Shown here piece after piece: positions 49,291-59,290 of a stretch of 64,000 nucleotides of DNA. The stretch comes from Ampelomyces quisqualis (taxonomy: Eukaryota > Ascomycota > Dothideomycetes > Pleosporales > Phaeosphaeriaceae), in assembly GCA_018398575.1 (NCBI GenBank), contig JAGTXZ010000021.1, positions 2,108,001 through 2,172,000 of the forward strand, given 5' to 3'. Position 1 is the first letter of the stretch. Each line of letters opens with the position of its first letter. The position numbers and the translations under genes were made by a program. Below the pieces are notes generated by a model that made no database searches, was not told the DNA's origin, and saw nothing but the letters and a program-made list of their open reading frames with translations.

Positions 49291-49735
49291 TGCTTATATT
49301 ACGCGCATAACTATTTATACTAATAGTAGACAATTATTATATACACTAATATTTAGTTAAGAACAAAAGAGTACCTAATTATCTGTATCGCGCGCACTAC
49401 TATTTGTGCTAACAGTAGACAACTATTATATATACTAATATTTAGTTAAGGATAGAAAAGTACCTAATTACTTATATTGCGCGCACTACTATTTATGCTA
49501 ACAGTAGACAACTATTGTATACGCTAACATTTAGTTAAAGACAAAAGAGCACCTAATTACCTGTATTGCGCATACTACTATTTATGCTAATAGTAGACAA
49601 CTATTATATACGCTAACATTTAGTTAAGAATAAAAGAGTACCTAATTACTTGTATTACGCGTATAACTATTTATGCTAACAGTAGACAACTATTATATAC
49701 GCTAGCACATAGTTAAGGACAAGAGGCTACCTAAT
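49291..49735. repeat. Minisatellite 4 of A2: 89-bp unit, 5 copies
   Basis: CTATTTATGCTAACAGTAGACAA (or RIP variants) begins at 49311, 49400, 49489, 49578 and 49667, an exact 89-bp period. Each unit holds a GCGCGC-like core (TATTACGCGCATAA), ACAACTATTATATA, and GTACCTAATTAC. It is the longest and most regular array in the element. Confidence 0.9.
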
Positions 49736-49999
49736 TAAACAGCCTAACTGCTACGCTCTAGTAGAATTTAAGGCAATATTAGACTATATATGTTACAAAA
49801 ACTCTACTTATATCTATAAAGTAAAAACTCTATTGCGCTACACATATTACTTACTTCTGCTACTCTTACTAATAGTTCTCTAACATTTAAAGAGTAAGCG
49901 TTTACTCTGTATACTTTGCACTAAGTAGCAAATTTAAGTAATATAAGCAGTACACTATATCTCTATCTAAACAAGCGCTAAAACAAGTACTAACAGATA
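49736..49999. other. A2 segment after minisatellite 4
   Basis: No gene or repeat recognised; broken frames on both strands. Confidence 0.3.
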
Positions 50000-52300
50000 A
50001 TAGTGCAAAAGTTAGCCTCTTAGAAGATGTAACTCTAGAACTAACATACTAAAAACTAAGACGCTATAGAAACTAAAAACTGTCTAGACTCTAACGCTAC
50101 TATCTTTAAGCCTTAACTCTAGAGTTAAAATAGACATACAACTAACTACTACACTAGCCTAACTAAAAAGTTACTTAATAAGATAGCCTAGAGATTAAAT
50201 ACTATATACTCTTAGATCTGCAGCCTTACTTGCTTATTAACAAGAGAAATCTAGACATAGTAGTAGCATAAGTATAATAAGCTAACACAAACCAAAAACC
50301 TATAGGACTAATATATAGAAAACGTTAGTAGTTAAAAGAAAACTTCTATTAGACTTAAGGCTATTATATTATAGGAAGATGCCTTACTATATATAAATAA
50401 GTAGTTCTAACTGTTATAAAGTTACAACTCTTCTTATCTAGTATAGACCTATTTAGGTTACTACTATAGAAGAAAGAAAAACGTTAGGCAAAGGAAAGTG
50501 TATTACTAGAAAATTAGACTATACTAGAAAAGGTAAGAGTTATTCTAGTAACGCAACTACTTACTAATAATAGAAAGACACTATATAGTATAGTAATAAC
50601 ACTATAGCTTAATATACACAGGTATATGTACGCCTAAATACTACTAGACGCTTAAATAGAAGTATAGAATACTCTGCTATTATTAGTTTAATTGCATATG
50701 AGCTTAATACTATGCAAAAGAGCTGCCTGCTATATAGGTACTATTGCAGCCTGCTAAGGATAGTAGCTAATAGTAGGCGCCTAGATGCTAGATATATACA
50801 GTAACTTGTAGACCTATATAATAAGGTAAAGATAACTAGAAATTACTAGTGCTTACACATTAAACTATCTAGACAGATAGGTTCTTAAGCCTAGCAAACT
50901 ACTTAAAGACTTTTTTTACCTACTATAAGACCTAAAGAACACAAGTACACTTCTAAAACAGCTATACTAGCTAACTAAAGACAGCCTAAATCTGCTAGAT
51001 TTCTAAACTCTAGTCTTGTAGCAGTAATAGCATAGTTATTCTATAATAATAAGAAATAGAGCATTGCTGCAATAACTAGAAATTAAAAGAAGTTTAATAA
51101 ACTAAGTGCAAATATAGTAGCACTTATAGGCTTAGTTATATTTAACGTAATAAGAGAATTTAATAACAACAGTACTAGGAAAACTATACTCTTCTATAGA
51201 TATACTGTAAAGAGTATATTGCAAGTTCTATACATAGTATTAGCTAATAGAAAGCAGACTACTTTAATACTATTTGCAAAAAATAGAAGAACTTAGAAGG
51301 TATTTAACAGATTCTTATATAGAATAATATACATCAGGATATTACTTTATACACAAACTAACAAGAGAATAATAGAGCTAATATTTTAGTACTAAAGAAT
51401 ACCTATAATAATAATATAGATAATATCCTAGCTAGCTATATAGAAGAGGAGTAAGATTACTATAATACGCTTATAGACAATTATAACAACAAAGAGAAAG
51501 AGAAGGCAAACTACTTAATAGAAAAGAATAGAAAGAAGAACGTTAGAGAGAAGAGAAAAGTCCTACACAGAGACACTAATAATATAAGTAGGTCTAAACG
51601 TAATGTAATATATAATAACTTGTATAAAGTGCTGTTTATATACGTATACGTAAAGTATTAGGTAAGGTAAAAGATGTTTTGCTAAAAGAGTATAGACATA
51701 TAGATAAACTTAAACTAGAATACTTTTATAAAGTAGATAAACAGCTATAGTTTAAGAACTATAGAGGTAGCTAGAGCATTGTAGCAGAAGACGCATAGGA
51801 AGAATTTTTAACGCAGGCCTATAATATTACAATTAAAGGTAATATACTTAACGTAATTACTTTAACTAAAGAGAAATAGTAACTAGAACTAGATAAGTAT
51901 AATAGGTTAGTGCAACAGTATAAAGAAGAAATAGAGCATTATTAAGTAGTTGTAAATAGCAGGCGTAGCAAATGTTATAATAACTTAATATACTTTTACT
52001 AGTATAACGTGTACATACTGTTAGGTTAGCCTTAATATAACGTAATAGTGTAGACTACTGTAGTAGATAGTGCAGCACTAGCAGACACAGTATATAATCC
52101 TAATATAACTAACTAGTAAGATAGTTACTACTCTATAAGTAGTAGTAGTAGTTATAGCTATCTATATATAGAGTGTGTTGTGTACCTGCTAACTTATGCC
52201 CTATAGAACGTTAAGCCTAGTAGCTGCGTTTAGGCTAGTCTTCTTTTAAAGGAGCGTAATTTAACTATACTATACTTAATTAAAAAGCCTATATAACTAG
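50000..52300 (+). pseudogene. Unrecognised plus-strand gene(s) near the right end of A2
   Basis: Several good plus-strand blocks with RIP-type stops: about 50000-50900 (K/Q/Y-rich), about 51110-51400 (ALIGLVIFNVIREFNNNSTR, LFYRYTVKSILQVLYIVLA) and about 51420-51600, a highly charged stretch (NNKEKEKANYLIEKNRKKN) likely to be a coiled coil. The blocks are not all in one frame, so introns or indels are present. No motif of a known family. It lies in the same direction as the Plavaka gene and could be its partner, as many CACTA-type elements encode a second protein. That is inference. Confidence 0.4.
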
Positions 52301-52384
52301 ATAAGAAGGACTTACTTAGTTAGCCTATGCTATAAGAGTGTAAAGACATAGGCAGCTAGCTGTAGTATATAGTTCTACTAGTGC

Positions 52385-52639
52385 TATAGTACTTAACAGT
52401 TCTTAACTATTAAATCTGGCAATACTAGCAACACTAGCAATACTAGTAATACTAGTAATACTAGTAACACAGGCTATACAGGTAATATAGGCAACTTACT
52501 ATTAGGTTGCTATTAGGTTACTAGTAACTAGAAGTAAGTAGAGCAACTTTAGTAAATTATCTAGTAGATAGTATTACTATTAAGCAGCCGCAGGTTGCTG
52601 CAACTAGGCTAACTAGACAAATCTTAATTTTTCCTAACA
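52385..52639. repeat. Right terminal region of A2
   Basis: An AACAGTTCTTAACT motif is followed by a run of 9-mers (ACTAGCAAC, ACTAGCAAT, ACTAGTAAT and so on; six units, 52415-52472). Sequence matching the left 200 bp of the 835-bp derivative comes next, with GCAGCCGCAGGTTGCTGC near 52596. It ends with the inverted repeat TTTTTCCTAACA. The following E sequence starts ATTGTAAC, giving the AT duplication. Confidence 0.8.
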
Positions 52640-53950
52640 ATTGTAACGCTATTAAGGCGCACAATAAACCCTAGGAACTTAACTTAGTTAGTAGTAAAGG
52701 TACACTTCTTTAAGTTAACAAAAAGACTGTATTCTCTTAGCTTAGCAAGTACTTTTCTTACCTGTTTCTAATAATTCTCTTCTTTTTAAGAGAAGATTAA
52801 GATATTGTTAAGATAGACAATACAAAAGATATCTAAATACAAGGCTAAGGCTCTGTTAATATACCTCTAAAACGTAGTAGGCGCGTTAGTTAGCCTAAAA
52901 GTTATAACTATGTATTTAAAGTAGCTGTATTGCGTGCAAAACGCTGTCTTCTACTTGTTACCTTACTAGATTCTAATGTAGTAATACGCGTTCTTAAGAT
53001 TAAGCTTAGTAAACTTTACTAATCTATAGAGCTAATTAAGGGTCTCTCTAATTAAGAGTAAGGCTAATCTATTCTTCTTAGTAACTTAGTTAAGGCCTTA
53101 ATAGTCTACGCAAAGGCATAACATCCTATTCTTTTTAAGCACAAACAGGATAGGTGCTCCTACTAGGCTTATACTTTCTTAGATCTAGCCTAGGCTCTGC
53201 GCTGTTACTAAGTAGTTACGTAGTATACTTAGCTTCTTTAGTAAGAGGTTATAGAGCAGCCTATATAGAGCTGTAGCTTTCTCTTTTAGCTTAATAGCGT
53301 AGTTGCCTCTGTAGTGCTATAGCAGCGCGTTAGTAGCGTTACTATCTACAACGTCTTTAAAGTCTTTAAGTTTAATAGGCTATAATAGGCATTTAGCAGA
53401 GAAGAATTATAGGCTGCCTACTAGGACTACGTACACGCTTAGCTTGTTATAGAGAAATTCTGCAAAGGTTTTAGCGTCTTTAACTCTTATTATATTAGTG
53501 TTAAGCTTGTAGCACTACTGCTTTAACTTATAGTTAATAATAACACGTCTCTCTTTTAGGCTTAGTAACTCTAAAATAACAGGTTAAGCTGCGTTAGCAA
53601 TTCTGTATAGAATAGTAGTAAAGAACTTAGTAATGCTTTAGTTGTTCTTTATTATTAGATAGGCTTAATAAGCGTAGAAGCTAGGCACTATACTTAAGTT
53701 AGGTAGACAGATAGTTAGTAGCGCTGCGCTATTAATCTAAGAGAAGTTCTTAAGTAAGGTAACTTTCTTGTTAATTATGCTAAGTTCTACACTGCAGTTA
53801 ATTAGTATTTATGTAGGCTGCGCAGCGCTGTTATTGCGCAGCGTTTCAAGTACTTTAATATAATTCTCCTATTATAATAGAACTTAGGCTGTTAAGAGAG
53901 AAGGTCTTTTTAGGCCTTTTTGTTTTTTATTTGTATTAAGTTTAAGCTAG
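52640..53950 (-). pseudogene. Element E pol, 5' part: protease and reverse transcriptase, RIP-degraded
   Basis: On the minus strand the RT catalytic box reads YLNNILIF at 52815-52792 (family YLDDILIF; both Asp codons changed to Asn). Upstream at about 52990-52880 lies the LTNAPATFQ block. A2 entered directly after the KKCTF..VKFLGF.IRLNSV region, so RT is cut in the palm/thumb. The protease is expected at about 53500-53950 but its active site could not be placed. Confidence 0.75.
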
Positions 53951-53959
53951 TAACAGGAG

Positions 53960-54985
53960 AGAAGCTATTAAGCCTTAATCTACACTTTCTGGCTTAATAG
54001 CCTATTTTGCCGCAATAGTAGCAGGCGTTAGTTAGCTTTAGGCTTAAGTTTGTAGTGCTAGTAGTATAACGTTATAGAGCTGTTACGTTAGGTTTAGATT
54101 ACAAAGTTTTACCTGTACTAGGCGTTCTATATGTGCAACAGTATAGTAATAGTATACTACTACTATAGTATAAGTTGTTCTTAAGCGTTACAGCGCGTTT
54201 AACAAGTTTTCTACAGGTATTAGAAAACTTAGTGTAGTTAGAGAGTGCTACTCTAATCTTCTGGCAGATTTTGCTATATAAGTGCATTACTAGGTATTTC
54301 TGCTTATAAGGGGGGTTTACCTAATTTTCTAATATTAATAGATAGGCTGCAAATTTATTTACTATTTGGCTATCTTTTTAGACTACTTTTTGATACTATA
54401 TAGTAACTTAGAGCTCTCTATTTATAGGGCTCTTAATCTAATTAAGTAGAAAGGATATTATATTATACTACACTAGCGTTTTACTATTGTCTTTCTATTT
54501 CCTCTATATCTATATTTATTAAAATATAGTTTATAGGTATTAGAGAGTAAAGGTAATCTTTTGGTCCTTAAGCTAGAAGGCTAAGGGGTCTAATTAAAAG
54601 GTAATAGATAGCCTAGCCTTAAAGTCCTAATACTTCTTAATTCCCTTACCTTTAAAGACAGAGATTTTCTTAATCTTTAGCCTACGTCCTAGTAGCGCTA
54701 ATAGGTTAAGTTAGAGGCGTTGCGCTAGTAGGGACATGTCGCGTCTACTAAAAGAGGTTAGTTCTGCTTTATTAGGAGCGCCTAAGAGCTGTTTAAGAGT
54801 TAGAGAAAGCTGTTTACCTACTAGTAATTACTCTTATTAGCGTACTTCTTTCTCTAGATTCTAGATCTTAGCTTACTTCTTAAGTTTTTGGCACTAGCGC
54901 TTTAGCTGCGCTAAGCGTTTACCTAGACTACTTATTGTTTCTTTATTAGAGGTGTTTTCCCTTAGTAGGTTTAGAGATAGATTCT
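53960..54985 (-). pseudogene. Element E gag with capsid domain and zinc knuckle, RIP-degraded
   Basis: Minus strand. The coiled-coil N-terminus at about 54950-54840 (SSLGKRLAQLKR) is followed by a retrotransposon Gag domain at about 54660-54290 (VFKGKGIKKYQDFKARL, LENQVNPPL). The surviving open stretch 54287-54099 (MHLYSKICQKIRVALSNY..) is genuine gag coding, not a shadow. The zinc knuckle at about 54050-53995 reads CYYCGKIGY (family C-x2-C-x4-H-x4-C; His now Tyr). Several TGG and CCA-like sites survive here, so this part is less mutated than its neighbours. Confidence 0.78.
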
Positions 54986-54992
54986 AATCTAT

Positions 54993-55302
54993 TGTTATTA
55001 GGTAACTAGGCCGCTATCCTTTTGCAAGGTAGAGGAATTAAAACTGTAAGAGGTTTATATAGCAGCAAAGTTACAAGATAACAATAGTAGTGCAGATAGA
55101 AGTAAGTTAATTTCTGTTCTGCAGCTTTAGTGCAGAACAGCCCTTTTGTAGATACAACTAGACGCGTATCTTTATAACTAGAATGCACTAGTTTTACGCT
55201 AGCGTAGCGCTGTTAAGACGCTAGGGCAGCTGTGCGCGTTTTACGCGTATACTAGCTAGAGTAGTGTTGTAGTAGCGCAGGCGCATTACTGCGTAACTAA
55301 CA
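54993..55302 (-). repeat. 5' LTR of element E copy X
   Basis: 310 bp beginning TGTTATTAGG and ending GTAACTAACA on the plus strand, so the ends are inverted TGTTA/TAACA. It lies just upstream of gag and next to the foreign G3 frame, as a 5' LTR should. The 60-codon minus-strand open frame inside it (55188-55006) is taken as spurious. No second copy is in the window, so the exact limits are inferred. Confidence 0.55.
55114..55140. repeat. Perfect hairpin in the E LTR
   Basis: CTGTTCTGCA at 55114-55123 and TGCAGAACAG at 55131-55140 form a 10-bp perfect stem with a 7-base loop. It could be an RNA structure in the R/U5 region. It remains perfect in a region where RIP has broken most palindromes. 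Confidence 0.6.
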
Positions 55303-57300
55303 GCTCTACGTTATAGCATCCTTATATAAAAGAAGTAGTAAGTACTAAGTCTTTCTTATTCTTAGTTTTTAAAGTAAGAGTAAACAATTAGAAGGTCTAG
55401 AATTATACTTACGTGTCTGCTCTTCCTTAAGAAAGATCTTACTCTTTTCTAAAAAGAGTATCTGCTCTACTATTAACGTTTTCTAGGTAGTATTAGAATT
55501 TAATATTAAATATGCTAAAGAACTTTACCTAGTAGACATATCTTTCTGTTAGAAGCTATATAGTAGCAAAGTATTCTAAGTTCTTATAGTCTGTAAGCAT
55601 AGTAAAATACCTTACTCTCTAAAGTTTAGTTCTCTACTACTCTAAGTACTTAACTATAACTAATAGCTTCTTATTATAGATAGTGTAGTTAGCTTCTGCA
55701 GCTATATTCTTTGCTAAGTAGTAAGCTATAGCCTAGAGGCGTCTGTCTCTACTATATTAAGATAACACTTTTCTAGTTAACTATTCTAAGGTGTTATATT
55801 CTACTACTATTTCTAGCTCTATATTAAAGTTTACTAGGAATAGTTCTGCTACAAAAGCTTCTTTTAGCTTCTTAAAAGATATCTTTTGTTTAGGCTCTTA
55901 GTAGAAGGCTACGCCTTTCCTAGTAAGCCTAGTTAGTAGAGTAGCTAGCTCTAAGAAGTCTTTTATAAACTGCTAGTAGAAGTTAGCAAACCTAACAAAA
56001 CTCTAGACTTCTTTAACTATCTTAGAGGACTTTTAGAAACGTATAGCAGCTACTTTCTTAGAGTCTATACTTATTCTTTTCTTAGCCTTAATAATAAATT
56101 CAAGGTATTTAGTCTTTTTTATACTAAACTTACTTTTCTTTACATTAAGATGTAACTCTACTATACTAAGTTTCTAGATTACTAGCTTTACTTTTTACTT
56201 ATAGTCTGCCTTAAACCTACTTGTGTATATTAGTACGTTATCTATATAGGCTTAACAAAAGTTATCTAGGTATTCTCTTAGTGTCTAATTAATATATCTC
56301 TAAAACGTACTTAGAGCGTTTGCAAGTCTTAAGAGTGTTATAGGCTACTTATAGAAGCTAAAGCGTATCTAGAAAGCTGTCTTCTATTTATTTCTTTTAG
56401 TAATCTTAATCTTATAGAATGCCTAGATAATATCTACTTTAGTAAACTATTTAGCCTTAGTAATCTAGGCTAAGGTCTTCTAAATAAGTAGGAGTAGATA
56501 TTAGTTCTTTCTTATAATTGCGTTAAGAGCCTAGTAGTCTATACTAAACTAAAGGCCTTCTTCTAGCTTCTTTACAAATAGAACTAGTGTAAAGGCGCTT
56601 AACTAGCTTACTTATATAAAGCTATAGTCTAGGTAAAAAGTAAGCTCTTTCTAGAGTATAAGAAGTTCTTTTCTTAACATGCTGTACAGTAGGCTCTGTA
56701 GCACCTCTATAGTCCTTCTATTCTTTTCTACTAGCTTAATAGAATAATTAATAGTAGGTCCCTTTACTAGGAAGATTTAGTCTACTTCTTTGCGCAGAAA
56801 GCTTTTATATTCCTCTTTTAGGTAATCTAGAAGTACTAACCTAGAGTCTACTTAGAGTTTTATTTTTAGAGCCTTCTAGATATCTGCTATAGACGCAGCG
56901 TAAAAGTAGATAGATTTGTTCTTTTAGCCTTACTCTAGCTAGGCTTAGTACATAGAAGCTATAATATTCTGTAGTAAAAGAGGTTTTCTTCTCTCTTAGC
57001 TTCTAACTTATATTTAAGTAGAGTAGATATATATTAATTTTTTTACTAGTGCAATAGTAACATTATACTAGTTTATCTATAGTTAACTTAGAACTAAGTT
57101 GTATTCTTTATCTTTATCTAGTTTATAGGCCTATAGTGTCTCTTTATGCCTATTGATATTCATTCTTATTTAGATAGCTGTCTTTATCTAAGACTAGGCT
57201 CTAGCAATTCTAATAATTTCTCTTAAGGCTATTAACTTACGCTCTAACCTATTCTTATAAATAAACTTAGTTAAAGTTATAGCGTAAGTAAGATACTTTG
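55303..57300 (-). pseudogene. G3 pol: reverse transcriptase and RNase H, truncated and RIP-degraded
   Basis: Minus strand: RT catalytic box YIDN at 56248-56237 (family YIDD), followed by KKSKFSIKKTKYLEFII, KEVQSFVRFANFY and LTRLTRK. RNase H is at about 55850-55560 (VEYNTLEQLTRKVLSQ, TDYKNLEYF, ENVNSRADTLFRKEQDL with Q from TAG). All are standard Ty3/Gypsy landmarks in the right order. The frame stays readable up to about 55305 and stops at the E LTR. Confidence 0.85.
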
Positions 57301-58703
57301 TATTAATTTTTATAAAAGTAACTATTATTTTATTAATAATAGTATATATAGTAATACGTTCTTTATTTAGCTATTTTCTTTAGAATTATTAAAATCTCTT
57401 GTTTTCTTTTAGTGTTATATTACTATACTCTTGTCTGCGCCTTTACAGAAGAGTTACTTATTTTCTAAGCTTAGAGTGTTTTTTAACACGTTCTCTTCTT
57501 TCTTACCCTAGGCCTTAGCTAATATAGCTTTAGTAAGTTTTAAAAGTAAAGATAATTTATATTTACTAGCGTAGTATTCTAACTTACTATAGTAGAGGTA
57601 TAAGTTGTTTGTCTCTAGTAAGACTGCTCTTTTGCAGTAGCCTACTTAGCTTTCTTTCTTCTAAAGGATTTTCTCTTAGTTCTTTTAGAATGTCTTCTTG
57701 TAAGTTTCTAATCTATAAGTTTTCTAACGTTCTGTCTTTTAGTGTGCTTACTACTAAGTTTTACTTAGTATAAGTTTGCTTTAATAATTACTACCTTATC
57801 TATAAGGTTATAGATTTCTTATTTAGGTTTAGTCTCTATAGAAATTATTCTATCTTGTAGGTCTCGCTAAATAGCGCTTAGATACCTTATTTTTAGATTT
57901 ACTTTGTTATCTTTCTTACCTGCATTATAGGCTAGCCTTATAAACTCTATGTTAAAGCTTTAGAAAGAGGACCTATTCTATTAGATTATTTAGAGTTTTT
58001 TTTATAATCTTTTGTTATATAGCTTATTTCTAAATTAGCAGTTTAGAAAGTCCTAGAGTTCTTTTGCAGAGCCCTAGAGGTTCTAAGTTACCTAAGATAA
58101 GGTTACACTAACTACTTACCTCTTAAGGCAGTTAAAGATATAGCTAGCTTAAGAGCCTAGTTCTACGCTGTTATATTCTAATTTATATTTTATTTAGGCT
58201 TTAAAGATACAGTAATCTTTTTAATCTTCTTTGTACGCTTCTAGGTTAAGAACTTTGTAAGTCTTCTAGAGTAGAAGAAAGCTTTCTAAGAAAGTCTGTA
58301 TAAAGCTAGAGGCTTCTAAAGTTACTTAGGCTGCAAGCCTTATAATTTATTCCTGCAGATTTCTTACTAGTAATACTAAGTCTAGATCTGCGCTTATAGA
58401 GGACTTTCTTTTCCTATTGTTAGAGAGTCTAGCTGCTAGAAAGTTATATACTTTCTGCTAGGCAGGCGTTCTTTTAAGGCTGTTTAATAGTAATTATTTC
58501 TTAATCTGTTGTTCTTTTAGGTGTAAGAAGTTATTAATAATTATTTAATTAAACTTGTCCTTAATAACTAACTTAGAGACGCTGTTACGTCTTATCTAGA
58601 TAGCTTACACTATTATATCCTATACTGTTATAGATATAGTTACTTATTCTATGCTAGAGGTTACTAATAGCTCTTTAGCCTAGTTAAGTTTAACAAATTT
58701 AAT
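57301..58703 (-). pseudogene. G3 gag and gag-pol linker, RIP-degraded
   Basis: Minus-strand frame directly after the LTR-like repeat. QDIIVQAIQIRR and KLVIKDKFNQ lie near 58600-58540. A capsid-like part (KDYCIFKAQIKYKLEYN) is near 58200. A basic linker is near 57650. No zinc knuckle could be read with certainty. Gag identity rests on position and the capsid-like part. Confidence 0.5.
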
Positions 58704-58957
58704 TGTAAGGAGCAGACTCTAAGAGTAGTTACTAGGAAACAAAGACGTAAACTTGTATTCTATTCTAATTGCTACCTAAATAGTTTTTATAGTTCTAAGG
58801 TAGTCTAGAATAGAGGATTTAGGTGCTCTAGCCTAGAACTATTTTTAGTGTTCTAGCCTAGAGGATTTTTAGCGTTCTGGTCCAGAACCTTTTTAGTGTT
58901 CTGGTTTGGTAGGCTAAGGTTTTTCTGTAACTAAGAACTAACTAGGCAGCAGCCTGT
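58704..58957 (-). repeat. LTR-like repeat of G3
   Basis: Inverted copy of 9596-9853. It is clearly less mutated, keeping GTTCTGGTCCAGAACC and TGGTTTGGTAGG where the other copy has only TAG/CTA forms. Begins (minus strand) TGTAACAGGC and ends CCTTACA. Confidence 0.55.
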
Positions 58958-59290
58958 TACATATGTGCCTAATTCTTTCTACTTCTTGAGTAACAATTAT
59001 ATTACTATTACTACTACACTATCTTTTAGCTCTACGCTATTATAACTCTATTACCTTTATATTAATTACTATAAGCACTATATCTATACTGCTACCTACT
59101 TCTACTATCTCTATAAGTAGTATAACAATAGCGCTATAACGTTACTAACCTAGTACTTAGGCTACGCCTATTACCTACTATAGTAGCATCTCTAATATTA
59201 AATTAGTAATTTAATTTTTATCTGTTACGCTAAGGGCCTAAAGCCTACTAGGAATTATTATAACCTTATAGTTAGTAGCCTACACTGCTA
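58958..59290. other. Left part of E copy Y or junction sequence
   Basis: T-rich, with ACTATTACTACTACAC simple patterns and no trustworthy frame. It may be the 3' end of E or older flanking DNA. Confidence 0.3.

Larger units (their letters stand above)
27317..52639. mobile_element. A2: complete large Plavaka-type transposon, about 18.8 kb plus a nested LTR element
   Basis: The left end reads TATTAGAAAAAC (RIP form of CGTTAGGAAAAC) and the right end TTTTTCCTAACA, giving inverted ends of about 11 bp. The flanking E sequence rejoins with a 2-bp AT duplication (gatctAT..ATtgtaac; empty site gatctattataac at 62678-62690). The unit is 25,323 bp, of which 6,558 bp are the L1 insertion and its duplicated 5 bp. 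On the minus strand it carries ORF1 (38357 to 27613, split by L1) and a pogo/Tigger-type transposase (about 41800 to 40160). On the plus strand it carries a Plavaka transposase (about 45050-48150) and at least one more decayed gene (about 50000-52300). Four minisatellites lie between the genes. The Plavaka gene and the non-TA 2-bp duplication make the Plavaka transposase the likely mover. Confidence 0.85.
52640..55302 (-). mobile_element. Element E copy X, 5' half
   Basis: Continuation of E after the A2 insertion. It matches 62691-63585 of copy Y and extends further 5' than copy Y does. It holds the start of reverse transcriptase, protease, gag and the 5' LTR, all on the minus strand. Its right edge meets the G3 pol frame, which is continuous up to that point, so E copy X was inserted into G3. 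Confidence 0.8.
55303..58957 (-). mobile_element. G3: truncated Gypsy element
   Basis: Minus-strand LTR-like repeat, gag-like region, reverse transcriptase and RNase H, ending where the E LTR begins. Its integrase and 3' LTR are missing; they should have been on the far side of E copy X but that position is now G2. So G3 was broken by E and then lost its 3' part. Confidence 0.7.

Noticed and set aside
49291..49735. Regular array that could be mistaken for a CRISPR
   Set aside because: The units are contiguous 89-bp tandem repeats with no unique spacers, in a eukaryotic-type sequence.
27317..52639. Possibility that the large element is a Starship
   Set aside because: No tyrosine-recombinase (DUF3435) captain was seen near either end; a Plavaka transposase, short inverted repeats and a 2-bp duplication fit a CACTA-type element better.
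55006..55188. 60-codon minus-strand open frame
   Set aside because: It lies within the LTR of element E and includes the hairpin; not gene-like.
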